Below, piece by piece: positions 1 to 8,897 of a DNA stretch of 64,000 bases. The number at the start of each line of letters is the position of its first letter. Position 1 is the stretch's first letter. Under the pieces are notes generated by a model. It saw only the letters and a program-made list of their open reading frames with translations. It was not told the DNA's origin and searched no databases. Source of the stretch: Sinomonas atrocyanea. Lineage in GTDB: Bacteria > Actinomycetota > Actinomycetes > Actinomycetales > Micrococcaceae. Made by a program: the position numbers and the translations under genes. The DNA is taken from positions 62,001 through 126,000 of the forward strand of contig NZ_JAUSTE010000002.1 of assembly GCF_030812675.1 (NCBI RefSeq), in the 5' to 3' direction.

Positions 1-839
1 CCCTCGAGCCGGCGGCCGATCTGCTTCTCGAGCAGCTCCGCCTGGCGGTCCTGCTCCGACGGCCCGAGGTTGAGCGCCCCGCCGCTGATCCGGTACAGGA
101 ACCCGCGTAGGCCCCCCGAGGGCGGCATGGGGGCGGAGCGGATGAACCCCGCGGGGGCTTCCGCCGGCTCGGCCGGCGGGGCGGGCCGCGCGGGCGCCGG
201 GGGTGTGCTCGGCCGGGCCTGTCGCGGGGCCGCCTGGTTCGCTGCGGGCGGGGGTGGCGCGGGTCGGCGGCCCGGCGCGGGCCGGACGGCCGGAACTGCG
301 GCGGTCGGGGCGTCGTCGGGCGCGGGGGTGCCCCGGTGGGTCGGCTGCTGGGGGGCGGTGTGCTGGTGGGCGCCGTGCGGGCGGGTCGGCGGTGTGCCCG
401 GCCTGGGCGGGGAGGGGGCGGCTGCGCCGGGCTGCGTGGCCGCGGCGGCCTCCCCGGGCTGGGCCGCCGCAACGGACGACGGCGTCTCCCGCGCCTCGGC
501 TGTGTTGCGGGCTCCGGCTGTGTTGCGGACCTCTGCCGTGTCGGGGGCCGGCGGCGCGGCCGTCGAAACGTCCGGCATCGGAGGCCGCGCCGGCGCCAGC
601 CGCTCGGCCGGCGCTGGGGGCCGCGCCGGCGACGGAGGCTCGAGCACCGGAGGCTGGGGTGGGGCCGGCTCCACCGGAGGCCGGGGTGGGGCCGGCTGCA
701 CCGGTGCCGGTGACTCGGCCGGCATCGACGACCGCGCAGCGCGCCGGGCCTCCTCCGCCTCACGGAGCCGCCGCGCCTCGCGCCGGGTCAAGGGCGCAGA
801 CGAGGACGGCCTCCCGCCTTCGGGGTGGTTCTCGGTCAT
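1..839 (-). CDS. MinD/EspI-like P-loop ATPase, N-terminal part (runs off the left edge)
   Basis: The reverse strand is open from an ATG at 839 to the window edge. The visible product starts MTENHPEGG, has a short Arg/Glu-rich basic segment (REARRLREAEEARRAARS), then about 190 residues very rich in Pro and Ala, then a more ordered stretch (GGLRGFLYRISGGALNLGPS) leading to EQDRQAELLEKQIG. A proline-rich N-terminus followed by a 'GG...LNLGPS' segment is what I know from actinobacterial MinD/ParA-like ATPases, including the EspI type associated with type VII secretion. The ATPase domain itself would lie outside the window, so function is inferred only. The high GC of the Pro/Ala region makes the opposite-strand frames open, but those translations look like low-complexity noise. 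Confidence 0.6.
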   Translation of the reverse strand, partial: MTENHPEGGRPSSSAPLTRREARRLREAEEARRAARSSMPAESPAPVQPAPPRPPVEPAPPQPPVLEPPSPARPPAPAERLAPARPPMPDVSTAAPPAPDTAEVRNTAGARNTAEARETPSSVAAAQPGEAAAATQPGAAAPSPPRPGTPPTRPHGAHQHTAPQQPTHRGTPAPDDAPTAAVPAVRPAPGRRPAPPPPAANQAAPRQARPSTPPAPARPAPPAEPAEAPAGFIRSAPMPPSGGLRGFLYRISGGALNLGPSEQDRQAELLEKQIGRRLE

Positions 840-915
840 GCTGGCCCCTTGCCTCTGACGCGGTCTGGCGCTGGCTCGGTCCGGCGGCGCTGGCCCGGGC
901 TCCCCCTCCGGCCGG

Positions 916-1782
916 TCAGCCGAGGCTTGCGGCCTTGAGGCGCCGGATGAACAGGCGGGACTGCTCGGGCCCGTACGGAAGGATCGGAACCGCCTTGGTG
1001 GCGTCGTCCGGGGTCTCCCGCGTGGCCTGCAGCGCCGAGCGCACCGCCGTGGCCATCGTATCCGCCATGGTGCGCACGAACGCGTCGCTGCACAGGCCTC
1101 CGTGCCCGGGCACGAGGCTCGTGTACCGGTTCCGCAGGGCGGAGATGTGGCGCAGGGCGTCGGCCCACTCCTCCGGGAACGAGTCCCCGAACTCGGGGTA
1201 GGCGCCCTCCTCGACGAGGTCCCCCGAGAAGAGGGTGGACTGGGTGCCGACGAGCAGGTCCCCGTCCGTGTGCCCCCGGCCCAGGTAGAACAGCGTCACG
1301 GAGGCGCCGCCGAGGTCCACGAGCACGGGCTGGTCGCGCACGATCGCGGTCGGCACCACGATCTGGGTGTTCTCGCCCTCGCCCGCGGCCATCTCCGGTT
1401 CCGACTCGGCGACGGCGGGCCGGTGCGCCTCGCCGTTCTCCGCGATCTCGGCCACCGCGTTCTCGTGCGCGTAGAACTCCACCGCGCCGCCGGCCGCGAA
1501 GACGGCGTTGCCGAAGTAGTGGTCGTAGTGCGCGTGCGTGTTGACCACGACGAGCGGCAGGTCCGTCTTCTCGCGAACCTTGGCGAGGATCGCGGCACCC
1601 TGGCGCGGCCCCTGCCCCGTGTCCACGACGAGCGCCCGGTCCTCGCCCACGACCAGGCCGACGTTGAGCCGCAGTGGCTCGGTGGCGAGGACGTAGGTGT
1701 TCGCTCCGAGATCTCGCCAGTCAGCCATGGGGGTGATGCCGTCCTTCCGTAGGGCGTTCGAGGATGTGCTCGATTCTGCCAT
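916..1782 (-). CDS. MBL-fold metallo-hydrolase
   Basis: Product of about 288 residues with the metallo-beta-lactamase fold. The zinc motif reads HAHYDH (HxHxDH) after the strand LPLVVVNT. A later GRGHTDGD supplies the next His, followed by LFSGDLVEEG and SLVPGHGG near the C-terminus. Members hydrolyse diverse esters, thioesters or lactams; no substrate can be named. The ATG at 1782 follows the bkdC stop after only 5 nt, so the gene is probably translated as the last member of the bkd operon. A second in-frame ATG at 1728 would give a protein 18 residues shorter. A thioesterase-like housekeeping role beside the dehydrogenase complex is possible but inferred from position alone. Confidence 0.85.
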   Translation of the reverse strand: MAESSTSSNALRKDGITPMADWRDLGANTYVLATEPLRLNVGLVVGEDRALVVDTGQGPRQGAAILAKVREKTDLPLVVVNTHAHYDHYFGNAVFAAGGAVEFYAHENAVAEIAENGEAHRPAVAESEPEMAAGEGENTQIVVPTAIVRDQPVLVDLGGASVTLFYLGRGHTDGDLLVGTQSTLFSGDLVEEGAYPEFGDSFPEEWADALRHISALRNRYTSLVPGHGGLCSDAFVRTMADTMATAVRSALQATRETPDDATKAVPILPYGPEQSRLFIRRLKAASLG

Positions 1783-1787
1783 GGCCG

Positions 1788-3296
1788 CTACAGGTCTGCG
1801 AGGACGCCGCCGGGGTGCTCGACCGCGTCGGCCACGAAGCGCAGGAACCCGCCGGCTGTGCCCCCGTCGCAGACCCGGTGGTCGAAGGTGAGCGTCAGCT
1901 GGACGACCTTGCGGACCGCGAGCGCCCCGTCCACCGCCCACGGCCGGTCGATGATCCGGCCCACGCCGAGGATCGCGGCCTCGGGGTGGTTGATGATCGC
2001 CGCGCTGCCGTCCACGCCGAACACGCCGTAGTTGTTCAGCGTGAACGTCCCCCCGGTGAGGTCGGCGGGCGAGGCCTTGCCGTCGCGGGCGAGGGCCGTG
2101 AGGCGCCGGAGCTCGCCGTCGAGCTGGCGGGCGCTCATCGTGTGGGCGCCGCGGATGGCGGGGACCACGAGCCCGCGGTCCGTCTGGGCCGCGAAGCCGA
2201 GGTTGACCCCCTCGAACCGGACGATCTGCTGGCCGCCCTCGCTGGCGTCCTCGAGGCGCGTGTTGAGCTCGGGGTACTTGGCGAGGCCCGCGAGCACGAA
2301 GCGCGCGATGAACGCGAGCAGGCTCGGCGCGGACTCCGGGTCCCGCCGCTTGAGGTCGGCCCGCAGGCGCACGAGCTCCGTCGCGTCCGCATCGACCCAC
2401 ACCGTGGCCTCGGGGATCTCGGTGCGGGAGCGGACCATCGCCTGCGCCACCGCCTTGCGCACCCCGGTGACGGGTGTCCGGGCGGCCACGCCCAGTCCCG
2501 TGCGCGCGTCCACCTCCCCCGCCGAGGTAACCCCGCCAGACGCCGAGGTCACCCCGTGGACGCCCAAGGTCATCCGGCCGGCATGCGAGGCCGCCCCGGC
2601 CGACTCGACGTCGCGGCGCACGATGAGCCCATCGGGCCCCGTCCCGGAGACCATGGCGAGCGAGACATTGAGGTCCCGGGCCAGCCTGCGCACGATCGGC
2701 GAGACGACGCGCACGGCCTGCTCCGGCGCCGTCGTGCGCGCCGCCGGTGGCGCGGCCACGGGAGCCGAAGCGGGAGCGGACGACGGCGCGGCCCCCTTGC
2801 GTCGCCGGGTGCGGCCGCCTGCCGTCCCGGCAGGGGTGCCGTAGCCGATGAGCACGTTCCCGGAACCCGAGGCCTGGCTCGCCTGGCTCGCCTGGCCGGG
2901 CTGGCCGGACTGGCCGGGCTGGCCGGACTGGCTGGGCTGGCGCGCGCCGGCGCGTTCCTCGGTCCGGTACTCCTCGCCCGCCGACGCCCCGACCTCACGA
3001 GCCCCCTGGGCGACCTCGGCGATGGTGATGAGCGGGGTGCCGACGTCGATCGTCGACCCGGCCTCACCGTGCAGCTGCGCGACGGTCCCGCCGAACGGCG
3101 TGGGGACCTCGACGATCGCCTTCGCCGTCTCGACCTCGGCCACGGGCTGGTCCACGGCGACGGTGTCCCCGACGGCCACGAGCCAGCGCACGAGCTCGGC
3201 CTCGGTCAGGCCCTCCCCGAGGTCGGGGAGCAGGAACGTCTTCTGGGCCGTCGCTTTCTGGGCCGTGCCGCCCTGGGCGGTCAGTGCGGTCGCCAT
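1788..3296 (-). CDS. bkdC: Branched-chain 2-oxoacid dehydrogenase E2 (dihydrolipoamide acyltransferase)
   Basis: A 502-residue E2 component that transfers the acyl group from the E1 ThDP site to CoA. The single N-terminal lipoyl domain carries the lipoylated Lys59 in VETAKAIVE. A peripheral-subunit-binding domain follows (VVSPIVRRLARDLNV). The C-terminal catalytic domain has the active-site motif DHRVCDGG (His473, Asp477). The linker after the lipoyl domain is an unusual Gln/Ser/Gly repeat (GQPGQSGQPGQASQASQAS) encoded by 9-bp DNA repeats, rather than the usual Ala/Pro linker. It starts 1 nt after the bkdB stop. Specificity for branched-chain acids, rather than pyruvate, is inferred from the separate alpha/beta E1 genes and the Lrp-type regulator. 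Confidence 0.92.
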   Translation of the reverse strand: MATALTAQGGTAQKATAQKTFLLPDLGEGLTEAELVRWLVAVGDTVAVDQPVAEVETAKAIVEVPTPFGGTVAQLHGEAGSTIDVGTPLITIAEVAQGAREVGASAGEEYRTEERAGARQPSQSGQPGQSGQPGQASQASQASGSGNVLIGYGTPAGTAGGRTRRRKGAAPSSAPASAPVAAPPAARTTAPEQAVRVVSPIVRRLARDLNVSLAMVSGTGPDGLIVRRDVESAGAASHAGRMTLGVHGVTSASGGVTSAGEVDARTGLGVAARTPVTGVRKAVAQAMVRSRTEIPEATVWVDADATELVRLRADLKRRDPESAPSLLAFIARFVLAGLAKYPELNTRLEDASEGGQQIVRFEGVNLGFAAQTDRGLVVPAIRGAHTMSARQLDGELRRLTALARDGKASPADLTGGTFTLNNYGVFGVDGSAAIINHPEAAILGVGRIIDRPWAVDGALAVRKVVQLTLTFDHRVCDGGTAGGFLRFVADAVEHPGGVLADL

Positions 3297-3297
3297 G

Positions 3298-4389
3298 TCA
3301 GTCCTCCCACTGCAGGTCGTCGAGGGCGTCGAGGATGCGGTCGACGCTGGGCAGGTAGTAGTGCTCGAGCTTGGGCGGCGGGAAGGGGATGTCGAACCCC
3401 GTCACGCGGCGCACCGGAGCGGCGAGGGAGTGGAAGCAGCGCTCCTGGACCCGCGCCACGATCTCGGAGGCCACCGAGGCGAAGCTGGCAGCCTCCGCGA
3501 CCACCACCGCACGGCCGGTCTTGCGGACCGAGGCGGCCACGGTCTCGTCGTCGAACGGCACGAGGGTGCGCACATCGACGACCTCGACGGACCGGCCCTC
3601 CGCGGCCGCGGCCTCCGCGGCCGCGAGCGCCGTCGGCACCGAGGGGCCGTAGGTGATGATCGTCGCGTCCGTGCCGGGGCGGGCCACCACGGCGGCGCCG
3701 TCCACGCTGAGCCGCCGCCCGCCGTCGTGCGCCTGCGAGCGGGGGCCGTCCGGGGAGCCGTCGAATTCGGCCCGCAGCGCGGCGAGGTCCACGAGGTCCT
3801 TGGACCAGTAGAGCTTCTTGGGCTCCATGAAGACCACGGGGTCGTCGCTCGCAATGGCCTCGCGGAGCATGCGGTACGCGTCCTGGACCGTGGCGGGGGT
3901 GAAGACCTTCAGGCCGGGGGTGTGCGCGTAGTAGGCCTCGGAGGAGTCGCAGTGGTGCTCGACGCCGCCGATCCCGCCCGCATACGGGATGCGGATGACG
4001 AGCGGCAGGCGGACCACCCCGCGTGTGCGGTTGTGCATCTTGGCGATGTGGCTCGCGATCTGCTCGAACGCGGGGTAGGCGAACGCGTCGAACTGCATCT
4101 CGATCACGGGGCGCAGCCCGTTCATCGCCATGCCGAGGGACATGCCGGCGATGCCGGACTCCGCCAGGGGCGTGTCGAAGCAGCGCTGCTCGCCGAACTC
4201 CTTCTGGAGCCCGTCGGTGATGCGGAAGACGCCGCCGAGGGCTCCGACGTCCTCGCCGAACACGACGACGTTCTCATCGGCGCGCATGGCGTCCGCCATG
4301 GCGGTGGTCAGGGCCCTGGCGAACGTCAGGGCCTCTGGCGCGGGGGTGCCGGCGGCGCGGGCCGCGGCGGCTTCGGCGACCGTGCTCAT
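3298..4389 (-). CDS. bkdB: Branched-chain 2-oxoacid dehydrogenase E1 beta subunit
   Basis: A 363-residue transketolase-like beta subunit. The N-terminal half has ALTTAMADAMRADENVVVFGEDVG and later QRCFDTPLAESGIAGMSLGMA, which are the E1-beta signatures around the ThDP pyrimidine site. The C-terminal half has VEVVDVRTLVPFDDETV, the transketolase C domain. It pairs with the alpha subunit encoded upstream to decarboxylate the 2-oxo acids of Val, Leu and Ile. The ATG overlaps the bkdA stop (ATGA), implying coupled translation. Residues 1-20 are Ala-rich and longer than in many homologues, but no better internal start is evident. Confidence 0.92.
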   Translation of the reverse strand: MSTVAEAAAARAAGTPAPEALTFARALTTAMADAMRADENVVVFGEDVGALGGVFRITDGLQKEFGEQRCFDTPLAESGIAGMSLGMAMNGLRPVIEMQFDAFAYPAFEQIASHIAKMHNRTRGVVRLPLVIRIPYAGGIGGVEHHCDSSEAYYAHTPGLKVFTPATVQDAYRMLREAIASDDPVVFMEPKKLYWSKDLVDLAALRAEFDGSPDGPRSQAHDGGRRLSVDGAAVVARPGTDATIITYGPSVPTALAAAEAAAAEGRSVEVVDVRTLVPFDDETVAASVRKTGRAVVVAEAASFASVASEIVARVQERCFHSLAAPVRRVTGFDIPFPPPKLEHYYLPSVDRILDALDDLQWED

Positions 4390-5582
4390 GCTCGGCGCTC
4401 CTCTCCGGTGGTCTCGTCGGTGGACTGCTCGCGGGCCTGCTCCTCGGCGAGGAACGCGGCCTGCTCGCGCAGCTGCGGGGTGGGCTCGGTGAACACGAAG
4501 CGGAAGAGGTCCTGCGGGTCGGGCTGCGCCTCGGCGCCGAGGCCGTCGCGGAGCTGGCGGGCGGTCTCCTCGGCGTCGGCGGCGAAGGCTGTTTCCGTCT
4601 GCTCGCCGAGCACGCCCTCGGCGCGCAGGTACTCGCGCATCCGCTTGAGCGGGTCCTTCTCGGCCCAGGCCGCGACTTCGTCGTCCTCGCGGTAGCGCGT
4701 GGCGTCGTCGGCGTTGGTGTGCGCCTGCATGCGGTAGGTGTAGGCCTCGACGAGCAGCGGGCCCGAGCCGGCCCGGGCGAGGCGCACGGCGCGGTCCAGG
4801 ACGGCGAGGAGGGCCGCGGCGTCGTTCCCGTCGACCCGCTCGCCCGCCATCCCGTAGCCGACCGCCTTGTGCGCGATCGAGGGCGCCACGGTCTGGTGGG
4901 CGAGCGGCACCGAGATGGCGTACTGGTTGTTCTGCACGAAGAAGACGACCGGGAGGTTGAACACGGCCGCGAAGTTGAGCGCCTCGTGGAAGTCGCCCTC
5001 GCTCGTGGCGCCGTCGCCGCACATCGCGAGGACCACGGTGTCCTCGCCGCGCAGCTTGGCCGCATGGGCCACGCCGACGGCGTGCAGCAGCTGGGTGGTC
5101 AGGGGCGTGGACTGGATGCCGACCTTGTGCTCGTGCGGGTCGTAGCCGCCGTGCCAGTCGCCGCGGAAGAGCGTCATCGTCTCGACGGGGTCGACGCCGC
5201 GGGTCATGACGGCGACCGCGTCGCGGTAGGTGGGGAACATCCAGTCGCCGGCGCCGAGGCACAGCGCGGCCGCGACCTGGCAGGCCTCCTGGCCGTGGCT
5301 CGAGGGGTAGACGGCCATGCGGCCCTGGCGCACGAGCGCGGAGTTCTGGTCGTTCACGCGCCGGCCGATCACGAGGCGGCGGTAGGCCTCGAGGAGGTCC
5401 TCGGCGGCGGGGATCGGATACTCGTGGCCCGGGGCGGACCCGCGCTCGTCCTCGGGGCGGAGGCTGCCGGCCTCGTCGAGGATCTGGATCTGCGGCACGC
5501 GGCCGTGCACCGGGAGCATGTAGTCCTCGATGCTGATCCCGAAGCTGCGGATGGCCTCCTGTGCCTCGGTGGGAAGGGTCAT
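4386..5582 (-). CDS. bkdA: Branched-chain 2-oxoacid dehydrogenase E1 alpha subunit
   Basis: A 398-residue alpha subunit. The ThDP-binding motif starts with GDGATSEGDFHEA (GDG at about residue 189) and ends with QNNQYAIS, the GDG...NN spacing of E1-alpha. The phosphorylation-loop region reads ATRYREDDEVAAW. The start chosen is the ATG preceded by AAGGAGG, the strongest Shine-Dalgarno sequence in this part of the window. It is the first gene of bkdABC and is divergent from an Lrp/AsnC regulator, a common arrangement for branched-chain keto acid dehydrogenase operons. Pyruvate or acetoin dehydrogenase are the alternatives, but the regulator and sequence style favour branched-chain substrates. 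Confidence 0.9.
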   Translation of the reverse strand: MTLPTEAQEAIRSFGISIEDYMLPVHGRVPQIQILDEAGSLRPEDERGSAPGHEYPIPAAEDLLEAYRRLVIGRRVNDQNSALVRQGRMAVYPSSHGQEACQVAAALCLGAGDWMFPTYRDAVAVMTRGVDPVETMTLFRGDWHGGYDPHEHKVGIQSTPLTTQLLHAVGVAHAAKLRGEDTVVLAMCGDGATSEGDFHEALNFAAVFNLPVVFFVQNNQYAISVPLAHQTVAPSIAHKAVGYGMAGERVDGNDAAALLAVLDRAVRLARAGSGPLLVEAYTYRMQAHTNADDATRYREDDEVAAWAEKDPLKRMREYLRAEGVLGEQTETAFAADAEETARQLRDGLGAEAQPDPQDLFRFVFTEPTPQLREQAAFLAEEQAREQSTDETTGEERRA

Positions 5583-5674
5583 GGCTCCTCCTTGGTACGG
5601 CGCTGGACTTTCCTCAAGTATCCGCTTCCGTAGCCATTCGTATGCCGGGGAGGCCACAACCGTGGAATACTGGT

Positions 5675-5686
5675 GCTGGATCCAGC
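5675..5686. promoter_or_regulatory. Palindrome in the bkdA/lrp divergent promoter region, candidate regulator site
   Basis: GCTGGATCCAGC is a perfect 12-bp palindrome in the 152-bp region between bkdA and the divergent regulator gene. Weaker symmetry extends outward (paired positions 3 and 5 bp further out). Lrp/AsnC proteins bind imperfect palindromes of about 13-15 bp, so this is a plausible operator. No direct evidence ties it to this regulator. Confidence 0.35.
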
Positions 5687-5734
5687 CCTATTGAAGACGA
5701 AATGCCAACATGAGCTGGGTCACAGGAGGTTCCG

Positions 5735-6190
5735 ATGGACGATCTGCACGAGCCGAGGGCGCTCGACGCCGTGGACCGCGCCATCCTCGACCAGCTCACC
5801 GAGGACGCGCGTCGGTCGGTGACCACGATCGCCGAGAACGTGCACATCTCCAGGGCGCACGCCTACAACCGGCTCGCGCGGCTCCAGGCTGACGGGGTGA
5901 TCACGAAGTACACGGCGCTGGTCGACCCGCTCAAGGCGGGCCTCCGCTCGAGCGCCTACGTGACCCTGAAGGTGCGGCAGCAGACCTGGCGCGACCTCCG
6001 CGAGCGCCTGCGCGCCATCCCCGAGGTGCACCACATCGCCCTCGTGGGCGGGGACTTCGACGTGATCATCCTCGTCCGCGCCGTGGACAACACGGACCTG
6101 CGCCGGGTCGTGTTCGACCAGCTCCAGAGCATGCCCGGGGTCCTCGACACCCAGACCTTCCTTGTCTTCGAGGACCTCGACACCCGCTGA
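5735..6190 (+). CDS. Lrp/AsnC-family transcriptional regulator, probable BkdR
   Basis: A 151-residue one-domain regulator. The N-terminal winged HTH (residues about 8-60) includes LDAVDRAILDQLTEDARRS and ISRAHAYNRLARLQADGVI. The C-terminal RAM/AsnC effector domain follows (SAYVTLKV, HIALVGGDFDVIILV). Its ATG has a perfect AGGAGG 6 nt upstream. The gene is divergent from bkdABC, where family members such as Pseudomonas BkdR activate the operon in response to branched-chain amino acids. That role is inferred from position. The long divergent spacer has room for both promoters and an operator. Confidence 0.85.
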   Translation: MDDLHEPRALDAVDRAILDQLTEDARRSVTTIAENVHISRAHAYNRLARLQADGVITKYTALVDPLKAGLRSSAYVTLKVRQQTWRDLRERLRAIPEVHHIALVGGDFDVIILVRAVDNTDLRRVVFDQLQSMPGVLDTQTFLVFEDLDTR

Positions 6191-6242
6191 CCCGGGCCGC
6201 CCTCTCCCCCGGTTCCCGCGCCCCCACTCCCGCTCCTGCGTT

Positions 6243-6312
6243 TCGGGTACGCATCTCGTCGCCCTTCTGGGCTCTCGGGTACGCATCTCGTCGCCCTTCT
6301 GGGCTTTCGGGG
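6243..6312. repeat. 32-bp tandem repeat at a convergent junction
   Basis: Two complete 32-bp copies (6243-6274 and 6275-6306), identical except for the last base, begin TCGGGTACGCATCTCGTCGC. They are followed by a partial third copy. They fill the space between the stop of the Lrp gene and the stop of gadB. No T-run hairpin is visible. Confidence 0.85.
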
Positions 6313-6329
6313 CCCGGGGGGGGAGCGGG

Positions 6330-7763
6330 TCAGTGGTGGAAGGCGCTCCCGTGCTCCGGGTCGGGGAAGGGCCCGTCCGCGGCGTCGAGGAAGTCCACGG
6401 CGGTGCGCAGGTCCTCGAGGAAGCTCGCGGCGAGGTCGCGCGTGAAGCCGTTGCGCACCACGATCCGCTGCACGGTCAGGTCGGCCAGGCCGTCCGGCAT
6501 CGGGTACGCGGGGACGAGCCAGCCGTTCATCCGCAGCCGGTCCGAGAGGTGGTGCAGGTTCCAGTTCTGCGTGTGCCCCGGGGCGAGGCTCCACGCGAAG
6601 ACCGGGATGTCGGAGCCGTCGTTCCATAGCTCGAAGGCCTCCATCGCGCCGATCTCGCCGGCCAGGTAGCCGGCCACGTCCCGCGACGCCGCGTGCACGG
6701 CCCGGTACCCCTCGAAGCCGAGCCGCAGGAACAGGTAGTACTGCAGGAGCACCTGGGCGCCCGGGCGGGAGAAGTTCAGCGCGAACGTCGGCATGTCCCC
6801 GCCGAGGTAGCTGACGTGGAAGACGAGGTCGTCCGGCAGCGCCGCGGCGTCCCGCCACACGACCCACCCGAGGCCCGGGTACACGAGCCCGTACTTGTGG
6901 CCGGAGGTGTTGATGGAGGCCACCCGGGGCAGCCGGAAGTCCCATTCGAGCTCCGGGGCGAGGAACGGGGCGACCATCGCCCCCGAGGCGCCGTCCACGT
7001 GGATCGGCACGTCGAGCCCGGTGGCGGCCTGGATCGCGTCCAGCGCCCGCGAGATCTCGGCGACCGGCTCGTACATGCCCGTGTAGGTGACGCCCATGAT
7101 CGCGACGACGCCGATGGTGTTCTCGTCCACGTACTCCTCGAGCCCGTGCCCGTCGAGGACCCGGTGCTCCTGCGAGATGGGCACGTAGCGGGCCTCGACG
7201 TCCCAGTAGTTGCAGAACTTCTCCCAGCAGACCTGCACCGCCGAGCTCATGACGAGGTTGGGTCGGTCCGCGGGCTTCCCGGCCGCGCGGCGGTCGTGCT
7301 GCCAGCGTCGCTTGAGCGCGAGCCCTGCGAGCATGCACGCCTCGGACGAGCCGATGGTGGAGGTCCCGACGGCGTGCTCGGGCTCGGGCGCGTTCCACAG
7401 GTCGGCGAGCATGCGCCAGCAGCGGTGCTCGATCTCGGCCGTCTTGGGGTACTCGTCCTTGTCGATCATGTTCTTGTCGACGGTCTCGGCGTACAGGCGC
7501 GCCGCCTCAGGCTCCATCCAGGTGCCCACGAAGGTCGCGAGGTTCAGGCGCGCGTTGCCGTCCAGCATCGCGTCGTCGTGCACCACCTGGTACGCCGTCC
7601 CGGGCAGGCTCTCCCCCTCGGGCAGGGTGAAGCGCGGGAATTCGCTGGCCTCCCCGGGCCGGCTGAAGAGCGGGTTCAGCTCGACGTTCGACGCCGGCTC
7701 GCGGCGCCCGCGCCGCCCTCGCCCGTCGGAGGAGGGATGGAAGGTGGAGCGGGAGGCAGACAC
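6330..7763 (-). CDS. gadB: Glutamate decarboxylase
   Basis: A 477-residue group II PLP-dependent decarboxylase converting glutamate to GABA and CO2, consuming a proton. The PLP lysine is Lys290 in SINTSGHKYG. Upstream are the family segments VGTSTIGSSEACMLAGLALK and PIHVDGASGAMVAPF, whose Asp contacts the pyridine nitrogen. Length matches the bacterial family (about 466). The start is a GTG preceded by AGGAG; no ATG lies in frame nearby. There is no glutamate/GABA antiporter next to it, so the usual acid-resistance operon is absent here; the amino-acid permease at 18712-20184 is 11 kb away. A role in GABA metabolism or pH control is inferred. Confidence 0.93.
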   Translation of the reverse strand: MSASRSTFHPSSDGRGRRGRREPASNVELNPLFSRPGEASEFPRFTLPEGESLPGTAYQVVHDDAMLDGNARLNLATFVGTWMEPEAARLYAETVDKNMIDKDEYPKTAEIEHRCWRMLADLWNAPEPEHAVGTSTIGSSEACMLAGLALKRRWQHDRRAAGKPADRPNLVMSSAVQVCWEKFCNYWDVEARYVPISQEHRVLDGHGLEEYVDENTIGVVAIMGVTYTGMYEPVAEISRALDAIQAATGLDVPIHVDGASGAMVAPFLAPELEWDFRLPRVASINTSGHKYGLVYPGLGWVVWRDAAALPDDLVFHVSYLGGDMPTFALNFSRPGAQVLLQYYLFLRLGFEGYRAVHAASRDVAGYLAGEIGAMEAFELWNDGSDIPVFAWSLAPGHTQNWNLHHLSDRLRMNGWLVPAYPMPDGLADLTVQRIVVRNGFTRDLAASFLEDLRTAVDFLDAADGPFPDPEHGSAFHH

Positions 7764-7947
7764 GGTGGCACTCCTGGGGGTCGCGTCGAGTGGGCGCCGC
7801 GTCGGAGCACAGGATCGGCCGGGCCGACGGACGGCTCCCACGCTACCGGCGCCCCGCCGGGGCGTCGAGGACCCCGCGGCGTGCGATGGTTGGTAGTGGA
7901 TGGGCGACCCGGATGGGCGACCGGGCCGGCGACCCGAAGGAGGGGCC

Positions 7948-8703
7948 ATGGCGAACGACGACGGCGGTCCGGCCGGCGCCCCCTCGCGCCCTCCGTGGGT
8001 GGCGGTGCTCGTCGCAGCGTGCGTCGTGGTCGGCGTGGGGGTCGTGGTGGCCATCGCCGCGCTGTTCATGGGACCGTCCCCCCAGCCGCCCGCACCGGCG
8101 CCGACGCCGGGAGCGTCAGGCGAGGCCGCGCCGTCGGCCGCGCCGGGCCAGGGCTACAGCCTCAGCGACCCGCTCCCCCTCGCGGCCCGGCCGGTCTGGC
8201 ACGCCGCGCCGAGCGCCGAGTACCGGCTCACCGCGGCCCCGGACGAGCTGCGCTACGTCTCCGACGCCGGCTGCCGCCTCTCCTTCCGCGCGGGGCCGCT
8301 GCAGGCGGGCGCGTCGCCGTCGAACGCGGCTCCGCGCACGACGCCGGCACCCTCCTCCGCGTCCGCCTCGCCCTCCCCGGATCCGGAGACGGCGGCCACA
8401 CGCGGCGCCCTGGCCGACGCGATCGAGGCCGAGCGCAAGGCCTCTTCCTCCGTGGGGGTCACCGAGCAGGGGCTCGTGGTCGTGACCACCCTGGGGTCGC
8501 AGGGCGGCCCGCTGGTGGACATGGCGGGGGCAGCGCTCACCGTCGGGCATACGGACGGAACGGCCACGTACGTGCGCCTGGCCGTGCGTGCGGTGCCGGC
8601 GGCTCATGCGGCCGTGGCGATCGAGGCCGAGTGCCCGCAGCCGGAGCAGGCGGCCACGGCGATGAACCACGCGAGCGTGCACGCGTACCTCGCCGACCAT
8701 TAG
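7948..8703 (+). CDS. Membrane-anchored hypothetical protein
   Basis: A 251-residue protein I do not recognise. After a short cytoplasmic Gly/Ala/Pro segment there is one transmembrane helix (about residues 17-40, WVAVLVAACVVVGVGVVVAI). A Pro/Ser-rich linker follows, then an extracytoplasmic domain with a single Cys pair candidate (AGCRLSF and EAECPQPE). A second low-complexity Ser/Pro linker splits that domain. The ATG is preceded by GGAGGGG, which decides it over an upstream in-frame ATG. It is single-gene and convergent with paaG across the 14-bp repeat array. Confidence 0.7.
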   Translation: MANDDGGPAGAPSRPPWVAVLVAACVVVGVGVVVAIAALFMGPSPQPPAPAPTPGASGEAAPSAAPGQGYSLSDPLPLAARPVWHAAPSAEYRLTAAPDELRYVSDAGCRLSFRAGPLQAGASPSNAAPRTTPAPSSASASPSPDPETAATRGALADAIEAERKASSSVGVTEQGLVVVTTLGSQGGPLVDMAGAALTVGHTDGTATYVRLAVRAVPAAHAAVAIEAECPQPEQAATAMNHASVHAYLADH

Positions 8704-8774
8704 GCGGGCCCGTGGCGCTGCAGCGCGCTGCCGCAGCGAGCAGCCCCGGCCGCCCTTCCTCCGGTCTTCCGTCT

Positions 8775-8894
8775 GAGAGTCACCTCCTGAAGGGCAGGTC
8801 CTGGGGGGGTCACCTCCTGCGGGTCGCCGGCGCGCCGACCCGCAGGAGGTGACCCCCAGGAAGTGACTCCCAGAAGGTGACCCCCAGAAGGCGC
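8775..8894. repeat. 14-bp repeat array forming a 25-bp inverted repeat
   Basis: Units of 14 bp (CAGGAGGTGACCCC type) recur at 8843, 8857, 8871 and 8885 in one orientation. The reverse orientation (GGGGGTCACCTCCTG) occurs to the left. The arms 8800-8826 and 8836-8860 are inverted and pair over 25 bp apart from two extra G. The array separates two converging genes and could fold as a bidirectional terminator. The same 14-bp unit recurs at 18627-18695. Confidence 0.85.
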
Positions 8895-8897
8895 GGC

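Noticed and set aside
7898-7920. Direct repeat GGATGGGCGACC (two copies) before the membrane-anchored protein gene
   Set aside because: Two short GC-rich copies only; probably chance.
8800-8860. Inverted repeat considered as the ends of an insertion sequence
   Set aside because: Only 9 bp lie between the arms and there is no transposase or target duplication.
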